Below are positions 13,001 to 24,118 of a DNA stretch of 64,000 nucleotides, one piece after another. Source of the stretch: Acanthococcus lagerstroemiae (taxonomy: Eukaryota; Arthropoda; Insecta; Hemiptera; Eriococcidae); the NCBI GenBank assembly GCA_031841125.1, contig CM063108.1:67676344-67740343 (forward strand), in the 5' to 3' direction. The position numbers were made by a program, and so were the translations under genes. Position 1 is the stretch's first letter. Every line of letters starts with the position of its first letter. The notes beneath the pieces were generated by a model. The model saw only the letters and a list, made by a program, of their open reading frames with translations, searched no databases and was not told where the DNA came from.

Positions 13001-16000
13001 TAGATACAAAATGTTCGAAATTCTGGTAATAAAATTGGATAAGAGAGAAAGTGAATTGAGAGAAAATCTTCGAAGCACTTTCTATCAAATTTTTATCCCA
13101 AACGTTGAACGCGAATTCGTACTACGGAATCATATAACGATTTTGAATCCGATTTGCTGGGATACAAATAGAAATTTGATTATGAGCCTTCAGCACGTCG
13201 AATATGCAACTAAATAACACAATCGACGTTTTCGAAATCGCGAATTTCTCTGGGGAACTAATAAACGCGAAAATCTCCGGACTGGGATAGCAAGGAAAAC
13301 GCTTGACTTTTGAAAGCAAAATGATCTCTGTTCGAAAGTGTCAACCCGTTTCGCTGTAGTGCTCCAATCAAAAAATTTGCATTTTATAGTTCGCCCCAGA
13401 GAATAGTGATTCAAAACGTCGAATTGGTATGCAGAAAAAGCATATTCAATTCTTCGAAGGTCACTTTGTATTCAATTTTCTATATAATACGGAAATGCCT
13501 TCGACTGTGGATATGCAACTCAACATACACAATCGACGTTTTCGAAATCGCGAATTTCCTGGGGGAACAATAAAAAGCGAAATCTCCGATGGGGAATAGC
13601 AGAGTGAAAACGCTTGAACTTTTGAGAGCAAATGATTCCTGTTCGAAAGTGTCAACCTTTCACTGTAGTGCTCCAATCAAAATTTTGCATTTATTATCGC
13701 CCAAGGAATAGCGATTTGAAAACGCGAATATTCTGGTAAAGCTCACACGTCGAATATGCAACTCAAATCACCATCGACTTTGAAATCGCGAATTTCTCTG
13801 GGGGAAATAAGCAAAATGATACTGGCCTTGCTTCGAAAAGGTCAACCTTCGCGTCTGCTCCAACAAAAATTTGGCATTTTAGTTCGCCAGAGAATAGATT
13901 TCGAAAACGTCAATTGGCGTATGAGAAAAAGCATATTCAATTCTTCGAAGGCGTCACTATTGTATTTCAAATTTCTTATATAGGAATGCCTTCAGCACGT
14001 CGAATATGCAACTCAACATACACAATCGACGTTTTCGAAATCGCGAATTTCTCTGGGGGGAACTAATAAAACGCGAAAATCTCCGGACTGGGGAAAGCTA
14101 GAGGAAAACGGCTTGAACTTTTGAGAGCAAAATGATCTCCTGTTTCGAAAGTGTCAACCCGTTTCACTGTAGGTGCCTCCAATCAAAAAATTTTGCATTT
14201 TATTAGTTCGCCCCAGAGGAATTAGCGATTTCGAAAACGGCGAATATTCTGGTAAAGCCTTCAGCACGTCGAATATGCAACTCAACATACACCAATCGAC
14301 GTTTTCGAAATCGCGAATTTCTCTGGGGGGAACTAATAAAACGCGAATATCTCCGGACTGGGGATAGCTAGAGGAAAACGGCTTGAACTTTTGAAAGCAA
14401 AATGATCTCCTGTTTCGAAAGTGTCAACCCGTTTCGCTGTAGCTGCCTCCAATCAAAAAATTTTGCATTTTATTAGTTGCCCCAGAGAATTAGCGATTTT
14501 CGAAAACGGCGAATATTCTGTAATGAGCCTTCAGCACGTCGAATATGCAACTCAACATACACCAATCGACGTTTTCGAAATCGCGAATTTCTCTGGGGGG
14601 AACTAATAAAACGCGAAAATCTCCGGACTGGGGATAGCTAGAGGAAACGGCTTGAACTTTTGTAGCAAAATGATCTCCGCTTTCGAAAGTGTCAACCCGT
14701 TTCGCTGTATGCTCCACAAAATTTGATTATGTTCCCCAAGAAATAGATTCAAAACGTCACTTGAAACTTCATCAGGGAATATCAAATTTATATGGAAATG
14801 CCTCCAGCACGTCGAATATGCAACTCAACATACACCAATCGACGTTTTCGAAATCGCGAATTTCTCTGGGGGAACTATAAAACGCGAAATCTCGGACTGG
14901 GGATAGCTAGAAAACGGCTTGACTTTGAAGCAAATGATCTCTGTTTCGAAAGTGTCAACCGTTCATGAGCCTCAATCAAAAATTTTGCATTATCATTCCC
15001 CAGGGATACGATTTAAAACGCGAAATATTCTGGTGAGATCAGAGAACGTAATTGAACTCAACATACACCAATCGACGTTTTCGAAATGCGAACTTTCTGG
15101 TGGGAACTAATACAACGCGAAATATTCCGGACTGGATTGCAGAGGAATACGGCTTGAACTTTTGGAAGCAAATTTATCACCGTTTCGAATTCAACCTTCA
15201 CTACATCGACGTTTATCAAGAAATGCGAATTTCTTATTGGGGGAACCAAGAAAAGGAATTTCCAACGGACATGGGGATGAAAGAAACGTTATACTTTTGA
15301 AGGCAAAATGTATTTCTTCTTTGAAATGGTAACCGTTCAGCGAGCGACATCAACATCAAAAAATTTTGCAATGATTATTAGTAACGCCAAATTTTGGATT
15401 AAATCAAATGCGAAAAAAAGGATTAATTTCGGAACGGCTAATTTGTATTAAATTCCTTTCAATTATCCGTTATTGCTTCACATCAAAATTGCACTTAATT
15501 ACACTCGACGTTTTCGAAATCTCGAATCTTTTGGGGGAACTAAAAACCAAAATCTCCGGGTGGGGATACTAGAGGAAACGCTTGAACTTTGAAGCAAATG
15601 TCCCTTTCGAATAATGTAACCCATTCGCTGTACGAATCCAATCAAATTGGATTTTATAGTTCTCCCAGAAATTAGGATATTCAGAAAACGTTCAATATGC
15701 GTTTGAGAAAAAGCAATTCATTCTTCGAAAGGTCACTTGTTTCAAATCCCATAATATAGATATGCCTTCAGCACGTCGAATATGCAACTCACAACCAATC
15801 GACGTTTTCGAAATCGCGAATTTCTGGGGGAACTAATAAAACGCGAAAATCTCCGACTGGGATAGCTAGGGAAAACGCTGAACTTTTGAGCAAATGATCT
15901 CTGTTCGAAAGTGTCAACCTTCGTAGTGCTCCACAAAATTGCATTTATGTTGCCAGATAGATTCAACGCAAATTCTGTAACTTCACACGTGAAATCAACT

Positions 16001-18430
16001 CAACATACACCAATCGACGTTTTGAAATCGCGAATTTCTCTGGGGGAACTAATAAAACGCGAAATCTCCGGACTGGGGATAGCTAGAGGAAAACGGCTTG
16101 AACTTTTGAGCAAATGATCTCCTTTTCGAAAGTGTCAACCGTTTCGCTGTAGCTGCTCCAATCAAAAATTTTGCATTTATTAGTTCCCCAGAGAATTAGC
16201 AAATTTCGGAAAAAAACGGCACAGTATTCAAATTTCTATTGAAATGCCTTCAGCACGTCGAATATGCAACTCAACATACACCAATCGACGTTTCGAAATC
16301 GCGAATTTCTCTGGGGGAACTAATAAAACGCGAAATCTCCGACTGGGGATAGCTAGAGGAAAACGGCTTGAACTTTTGAAGCAAAATGATCTCCTGTTTC
16401 GAAAGTGTCAACCGTTTCGCTGTGTGCTCATATTCTTTATTCCAAAAATGATTTCAACGCATTGTTATTAAAAGATTCCCGAAGGGAATTAGCATTCAAA
16501 GTCAATATTCTGGTAATGCCTTCAGCACGTCGAATATGCAACTCAACATACACCAATCGACGTTTTCGAAATCGCTAATTTCTCTGGGGGAACCAATAAA
16601 ACGCCAAAATCTCCGGACTGGGATAGCTAGAGAAAAACGGCTTGAACTTTGAGAGCAAAATGATCTCCTTTTCGAAAGTGTCAACCCGTTTCCTGTAGTG
16701 CTCCAATCAAAAAATTTTGCATTTTATTAGTTCGCCCAGAGGAATTAGCGATTTCGAAACGCGAATATTTGGTAAGCTTCAGCACGTGAATATGCAACTC
16801 AACATACACAATCGACGTTTTGAAATCGCGAATTTCTCTGGGGGGAACTAATAAAACGCGAAAATCTCCGGACTGGGGATAGCTAGAGAAAACGGCTTGA
16901 ACTTATGAAGCAAAATGATCTCCTCTTTCTAAGTGTCAACCTTTCGCTGTACTGCATCCAATCAAAAAATTTTGGCATTTTATTAGTTCGCCCCAAGAAA
17001 TAGCGATTTCGAAAACGTCAATTGGCGTATGAAAAAAGCATATTCAATTCTTCGAGCACATGATTTGCAATTCTTAATTCACAATCGACGTTTCGAAATC
17101 GCATATTCAATAACGGGAACAATCTTTCGAAAACGAATTTCTGGGGGGAACTAGAAAAACGGTAAATTTCGGAGAAGCAAAGAAAACCGTCTGAACATTT
17201 GAGGCAAACGATTCCTCTTTCAATTCAAATTTGTCTGTTGTGCCCCTAGCAAATTTTGCTTTTATTTTCGACCGGGATATTCGGAATAGCTAACGTGAAT
17301 AGCAATAACTAACTTCAGACGTTATTCAAATCGCGAATTTTCGGGGGACTTATAAAACGCGAATCTCGATGGGGAACTAAGGAAAACGCTGAACTTTTGG
17401 AAAGCAAATGATCTCGTTTCGAAAGTGTCAACCTTTTCTGATCTCTCTTCAATCAAAAATTTGCTTTATGTTCCCCAAAAAAGCATTATGATTTCAACAC
17501 CAATGATATGGAAAAGCAAATTCAATTCTTCGAAGGGCATATTATTCATTTCAACTTACATTGATATCCTTCACCACGTCGAATATGCAACTCAATACAT
17601 CAACTTTCAAATCACCAATGACGTTTGGAAATCGCGAAATCTCGGGGGAACTGGATATAAACGCGAAAACCGAGCTGGGATACTTAGAGAAAACGGCTTG
17701 AACTTTGAGAGCAAAATGTCTCCTGTTTCGAAGTGTACCGTTCACTGAATTCATTCAAAAAATTTGCATTTTATATTCGCCCCATGGAAATTAGCGATAT
17801 TCTGTAAAACGCGTCACATAATTATGGTAAGCCTTCACACGTCAAATGCAACTCAACATACCAATCGACGGTTGACAAAACGCGAATTTCCACTGGGGGG
17901 AAATAAACGCGAATATCCGACTGGATAGCTAGTGAAACGGCTTGAACCTTTTGAGCAAATGATCTCTGCTTTATAGTTCCCAAACCCGTTTCGCTAGCTG
18001 CTATCAAAAAATTTTGCATTTTTTAGTTCCCCAAGAATTAATTTCAAAACGTCAATGCGTATGAGAAAAGCTATTCAATTCTTCAAGCGTCACATTGTAT
18101 CAAATTTTCTTATATCGTAATGCCTTCAACGTCGAAATCGAACTCAAAACAATCGACGTTTTCGAAATCGCGAATTCTTGGGGGAACTATAACGCGAAAT
18201 CTCCGTATGGGATTATAGAGAACGGTGAATTGGAGCAAAATGATTCTTTCGAAGTGTCAACCTTCGCTGATTCATCATTCCGAGATCAAAAATTGCATTA
18301 TAGTTTCCAGGAAATTAGCTTTCAACGTGAATTCAAGAAAATTCCTGTCAAGGACATTGTTTCAAATTCTATTTAAAGTGTGCACTTTGCAACCAAATAC
18401 ACCAATGATTTTGTCGCGAATTTCTCTGGG
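10081..18430. repeat. Eroded middle of the satellite
   Basis: The same units continue but carry very many one- or two-base losses, mostly in homopolymers (GGGGGG to GGG or GGGG, AAAA to AAA). Longer scrambled patches sit near 12700-13200, 15180-15480 and 17050-17420. Losses heavily outnumber gains. This could be genuine decay, but the pattern also fits an unpolished long-read consensus in a repeat that short reads could not correct. Confidence 0.8.
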
Positions 18431-20940
18431 GGGAACTTATAAAACGCGAAAATCTCCGGACTGGGGATAGCTAGAGAAAAACGGCTTGAACTTTTGAGAG
18501 CAAAATGATCTCCTCTTTCGAAAGTGTCAACCCGTTTCGCTGTAGCTGCATCCAATCAAAAAATTTTGGCATTTTATTAGTTCTCCCCAGAGAAATTAGC
18601 GATTTCAAAAACGTCAATTGGCGTATGAGAAAAAGCATATTCAATTCTTCGAAGGCGTCACAATTGTATTTCAAATTTCCCTATATTCGGATAATGCCTT
18701 CAGCACGTCGAATATGCAACTCAACATACACCAATCGACGTTTTCGAAATCGCGAATTTCTCTGGGGGGAACTAATAAAACGCGAAAATCTCCGGACTGG
18801 GGATAGCTAGAGGAAAACGGCTTGAACTTTTGAGAGCAAAATGATCTCCTGTTTCGAAAGTGTCAACCCGTTTCACTGTAGGTGCCTCCAATCAAAAAAT
18901 TTTGCATTTTATTAGTTCGCCCCAGAGGAATTAGCGATTTCGAAAACGGCGAATATTCTGGTAAAGCCTTCAGCACGTCGAATATGCAACTCAACATACA
19001 CCAATCGACGTTTTAGAAATCGCGAATTTCTCTGGGGGGAACTAATAAAACGCGAAAATCTCCGGACTGGGGATAGCTAGAGGAAAACGGCTTGAACTTT
19101 TGAGAGCAAAATGATCTCCTCTTTCGAAAGTGTCAACCCGTTTCGCTGTAGCTGCCTCCAATCAAAAAATTTTGGCATTTTATTAGTTCGCCCCAGAGAA
19201 ATTAGCGATTTCGAAAACGTCAATTGGCGTATGAGAAAAAGCATATTCAATTCTTCGAAGGCGTCACTATTGTATTTCAAATTTTCTTATAATAGGAACA
19301 TGCCTTCAGCACGTCGAATATGCAACTCAACATACACCAATCGACGTTTTCGAAATCGCGAATTTCTCTGGGGGGAACTAATAAAACGCGAAAATCTCCG
19401 GACTGGGGAAAGCTAGAGGAAAACGGCTTGAACTTTTGAGAGCAAAATGATCTCCTGTTTCGAAAGTGTCAACCCGTTTCACTGTAGGTGCCTCCAATCA
19501 AAAAATTTTGCATTTTATTAGTTCGCCCCAGAGAATGTCGCATTTCTGAAAAACAGGCGAATATTCATTGGATAAAGCTTCAGCACGTCGAATATGCACT
19601 CAACATACACCAATCGACTTTTAGAAATCGCGATTTCTCTGGGGGGAACTAATAAAACGCGAAAATCTCCGGACTGGGGATAGCTAGAGGAAAACGGCTT
19701 GAACTTTTGAGAGCAAAATGATCTCCTGTTTCGAAAGTGTCAACCCGTTTCACTGTAGGTGCCTCCAATCAAAAAATTTTGCATTTTATTAGTTCGCCCC
19801 AGAGGAATTAGCGATTTCGAAAACGGCGAATATTCTGGTAAAGCCTTCAGCACGTTGAATATGCAACTCAACATACATCAATCGACGTTTTCGAAATCGC
19901 GAATTTCTCTGGGGGGAACTAATAAAACGCGAATATCTCCGGACTGGGGATAGCTAGAGGAAAACGGCTTGAACTTTTGGAAAGCAAAATGATCTCCTTT
20001 TCGAAAGTGTCAACCCGTTTCGCTGTAGCTGCCTCCTCAATCAAAAAATTTTGGCATTTTATTAGTTCGTCCCCAGAGAAATTAGGATTTCAAAACGTCA
20101 ATTGCGTATGAAAAAAGCATATTCAATTCTTCGAAAGGGGTCATAATTGTATTTCAAATTTTCTTATATTCGGATAATGCTTCAAACACGTCGAATATGC
20201 AACTCAACATACACCAATCGACGTTTTCGAAATCGCGAATTTCTCTGGGGGAATAATTAAACCGAAAATCTCCGGACTGGGGATAGCTAGAGAAAAACGG
20301 CTTGAACTTTTGAGAGCAAAATGATCTCCTCTTTCGAAAGTGTCAACCCGTTTCGCTGTAGCTGCATCCAATCAAAAAATTTTGCATTTTATTAGTTCGC
20401 CCCAGAGGAATTAGCGATTTCGAAAACGGCGAATATTCTGGTAAAGCCTTCAGCACGTTGAATATGCAACTCAACATACATCAATCGACGTTTTCGAAAT
20501 CGCGAATTTCTCTGGGGGGAACTAATAAAACGCGAAAATCTCCGGACTGGGGATAGCTAGAGGAAAACGGCTTGAACTTTTGAAAGCAAAATGATCTCCT
20601 GTTTCGAAAGTGTCAACCCGTTTCGCTGTAGCTGCCTCCAATCAAAAAATTTTGGCATTTTATTAGTTCGCCCCAGAGAAATTAGTGATTTCGAAAACGT
20701 CAATTGGCGTATGAGAAAAAGCATATTCAATTCTTCGAAGGCGTCACTATTGTATTTCAAATTTCCCTATATTCGGATAATGCCTTCAGCACGTCGAATA
20801 TGCAACTCAACATACACCAATCGATGTTTTCGAAACCGCGAATTTCTCCGGGGGGAACTAATAAAACGCGAAAATCTCCGGACTGGGGATAGCTAGAGAA
20901 AAACGGCTTGAACTTTTGAGAACAAAATGATCTCTTTCAA
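18431..20940. repeat. Homogeneous satellite block 2
   Basis: Clean 336/271-bp units resume abruptly after the eroded block and match block 1 almost exactly. For example, the 18618-18806 segment is the same as 9635-9823 by eye. One unit at 20000-20270 shows scattered small indels. Confidence 0.85.
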
Positions 20941-21960
20941 AAGTGTCAACCCGTTTCGCTGTAGCTGCCTCCAATCCAAAAATTTTTGCATTTTATTAGT
21001 TCGCCCCAGGCAATTGTAGATTTCGAAAACGTCTACTGGCGTTTGAGAAATATCATATTCAACTCGTTGAAGGCGCCTCCACTTTTTCGAATATTCTTTT
21101 TATGCTTTTAGTACGTCGAATATGCAACCCAACATACACCAATCGACATTTTCGTAATCGCTTATTTCTCTGGGATGTCAATTGGCGTCAATTGTATTGC
21201 ATATTCGACGTGTTGAAGGCTTTACAAAATCTTTCGAAAACTCGATGGGGTGTGGAGTGCCTTTAACACGTCGAATATGCCAAACGATCAACACCAATTG
21301 ATATATTCAAAATTTTCAATTTCCTGGGCTGAACTGGTAGAACGCGAAAATCTCTGGATTGGTGAAAGCTAGAGGAGCATGGTTTGGAATTTTAAGAGCG
21401 AAAAGAGGCCCTCTTACCAACAGTGCAAACCGAATTGCTTTAGCGGCCTCCATTCCAATGATTTTCGCATTTTATCAGTTTGCTCCAGGATATTAGAAAA
21501 TTAGAGAATGTCAATTGGTGTCGATCGTTTTGCATATTCGACGTTTTGTAGGCAGTAACAAATTATTTGAAAATTCGATGGCGTGTGGACGCAAATCAAA
21601 ACGGTAATGTGGTGACGCCTTCAACGTGTTACATAGTCAATACCAACTACGCGAATCCAACCCCGCAAACTGACGTTTTCAAAATTTCCAATTTCCTGGG
21701 GTGAACTGCTAAAACGCGAAATACTTTTGACTGAAGACAGTTAGTGCAGCACAGTTTGAAATTTTGGATAGAGCGGACCATTTTGAATAAGACTGGTTTT
21801 TCACCGAAATAAAATCTCAAAAGCTAACTTTTCTCACGGACCGTTGAAGACAGAGGCCCTGGACGCTTTGAATATGCGACATAACGACCAAGTGAATGTT
21901 TTCGTAATTTCTCATTTTCTGAGGGAACTGGTAAAACGTAAAAACCGTATGATTCCAAAC
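20941..21960. repeat. Diverged right edge of the satellite
   Basis: Homology fades through older copies. The 21180-21230 segment (ATTGCATATTCGACGTG) and 21560-21640 (GTGACGCCTTCAACG) resemble the left-edge copies more than the central ones. The last recognisable piece is near 21900-21950 (TTTTCTGAGGGAACTGGTAAAACG). Confidence 0.75.
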
Positions 21961-23873
21961 GTGAATCAATATTCCATTCCAAATTCTTTTAAATGTACAT
22001 ACCTTATGACATCCCCTCCACCCTCCTTCCAAAGAATGGCCCAAGGACCCTGAGCAAATTTGATATCAAAATGTAAGAAATAAGCTTGTTTACTTCGTTA
22101 CGGAATGGCAGAATGAGAAAATAAAGTGAATATTGAGCAGCGCTATAGTACCCTAAGTAACAAGCCGTTACAATGTAAAAAAGACAAAAACCAAAAAAAA
22201 AGTTTTTTGAACTTAATTTCTAACTAAATAATCATAAATGAAGAGGTACAATATCACAGCCATGTTTTAATTACGGGAACTATGGTACAATTTACATAGT
22301 TCAGTATATAATAGGAAAACTTTATAAGAATAGTAATTCATATCATCTTCATTCATTCATTTCCGTGGTTGCATTTTCTTCGGCTAAAAAAATTGTCAGT
22401 ATTTTAATTACTATTAGTCACAGCTAAATATTAAATTGTAAGTCTTAGTTCTAGCTCGGACTCAACAATTGCAGGGTATGTGGGTAGGTAGCGTGATCTA
22501 ATTAATTAACATAATTCATCAAGGGGCTTTGAGATTAGAATCTCCCTTTTACCAACATACTACTATGGATCAGGTTTGATTATTATTGCAATTCTTTTCT
22601 CTACAGTAGTGCCGGTGACTTGTATCTATGATCTACGATCAATTAAAATAGCGACGTATTATAATTTTTTTCTCCTCTGTTCTGTAAACTTGAAACGCCA
22701 GTCTTGCCAACACGAAAAATTTGAAGATGAACACGCGAACAAATACACACGTTTATAATTTTGCTAATTGGGAATCCAATTTTCTATTTCCACCAACTGA
22801 CAAAAATATCGAAGAAAAACAAGAATACTGGAGACGTATTATGAAACTTTTATCGCGATACCACAAATCGTTACAAGGGTAACTTAATACAGTTTGTATC
22901 AAGTTACCACTGCAACGATTTATGGTATCATGATAAAATGTTTCATAATAGGTATCCAGAAGAATAATCTGTCTGGGAGAAGCTGCTCCCATCTTGCCAT
23001 TGGTAGATCACAGCACGTATAATGAAGTTAACTTACAAAGCCGAATCAAGTTATTTAAAAAAAAAGCATGGCCGAATTGAGCTTCCATATCTTTGGTGCA
23101 TAAGTTTTGTTAGTATGATAACTTACCACTACCATAGTTTTTCGTCACTTTCCTCTCGTTCCACGACTGCACCTCCGAGGAACCGAATATTATGTAGAAT
23201 AAATTGCATGTGAACATAACAGCACTGGTCAATAAAAATACCATTTTCCATTGGTGGTCTGACTTCTAAAATTGGAGCAAGTGGCGCCATTAGAATAAGA
23301 TATTTACAATACTATTATACTACGGGTTGAATAAATTATCAACAGAAGTCCAAGAGTAGGCAGCATTTTTGGTGGCTGATTAACTGGCTGACAAATTACT
23401 CATCCTAAACTATGTTACCTCTGTGAGTAAGGATAAACTTTGTAGCAGGATCTATAAAAAGCAATAACTATGAACCCAATCTAATAAGTATATTCTGTAG
23501 TAGCAAGAGGGTGGAGGAGGGGATATGTATATCATTGGAAATTACAAAAAACCTTTCTCCAACATCTTTCCTTTAAAAAATGAGTGAATAAAGAGAGGTA
23601 ATTTATTTACTTTAAATTGAGGCGCCGAATGAGTGAAAGAATGACAATGATAGCTTTTCTTCTATATTTCAGTTATTTTGATTAAGAATATATATGCGTG
23701 TAGAAAGTTATCCTTCTTGTAAATTTTGTTTTGTAGCAATCTAATTACGAAAAATGGGCATTCATCTCCATTCATTCGGCAATTTTGCTTTTGGAAAGCG
23801 TTTAACTTTGCTGCAGTTCAATTCTCTTCATGATTCTGCGGTGTTCACCGCTATCATCGTCTAATATACTTAC
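21961..23873. other. Non-coding stretch right of the satellite
   Basis: AT-rich sequence between the array and the last visible SLC17 exon. No exon for the transporter C-terminus is recognisable on the minus strand. The only structured feature is the hairpin element at about 22826-22962, listed separately. Confidence 0.5.
22826..22962. mobile_element. Hairpin MITE-like element
   Basis: Arms of ~50 bases form an inverted repeat. TATTATGAAAC at 22837 pairs with GTTTCATAATA ending at 22950, and ATCGTTACAAGGGTAACTT pairs with AAGTTACCACTGCAACGAT. Weaker pairing extends outward (CTGGAGACG against the complement of GGTATCCAG). There is no coding capacity and no target duplication is assigned. Confidence 0.6.
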
Positions 23874-24118
23874 GGAATCTGTTACAATCCATCCGACACA
23901 CAACGGTCCGAGAATGGAGGTAATATTTGCTAATGAGTTTGTGATGCCCATGAGTGTACCGCAGAAATTCGGAGACAGATCTACGTGACTCGTCAAAAAT
24001 CCATTGTAGATTCCCGAGTCCAAAGTTATAGTCATGACAAGCAGAAACATAATCAATGACACGTCTCTAGAGGACATCACTCCAAGTATGAATAAAGACA
24101 ACGCGGCGCCCCACAATG
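23874..24118 (-). CDS. SLC17-like exon 8
   Basis: Acceptor TTGTCACAG, 245 bases, phase 1 in. It encodes three membrane helices including SGIYNGFLTSHVDLSPNFCG, TLMGITNSLANITSILGPL and CVGWIVTDS. A perfect donor (TCC^GTAAGT) follows at the place where the family normally splices to a short last exon. Without splicing, translation would run 23 codons further to a stop at 23802; that tail has no family likeness. Confidence 0.85.

Larger units (their letters stand above)
4730..21960. repeat. 17-kb satellite array of inverted-dimer units
   Basis: A tandem array whose landmarks (GGGGATAGCTAG, GCCTTCAGCACGT, TTCGAAAGTGTCAACCCG) recur every 336 or 271 bases. The unit is itself an imperfect palindrome. 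The left half runs from GTGTCAACCCG through TTTTATTAGTTCGCCCCAG to TTCGAAAACGTCAATTGG. The reverse complement of the right half runs from TTCAAGCCG through TTTTATTAGTTCCCCCCAG to TTCGAAAACGTCGATTGG. The arms are about 140 bases with roughly three quarters identity by eye, and the loop is 25-35 bases. The same relationship shows in translation: the minus strand of the left arm reads ISLGRTNKMPKFFDW and the plus strand of the right arm reads ISLGGTNKTRKSPDW. The ~100-codon and ~67-codon ORFs that recur in every unit are by-products and are not annotated as genes. Copies at both edges are the most diverged. Confidence 0.95.

Noticed and set aside
6033..20896. Recurring 101-codon (+) and 67-codon (-) ORFs in nearly every satellite unit, which could look like a protein-coding tandem family.
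   Set aside because: They occur on both strands because the unit is palindromic, have no leader, domain or codon signature, are interrupted freely by indels in other units and track the repeat period exactly.
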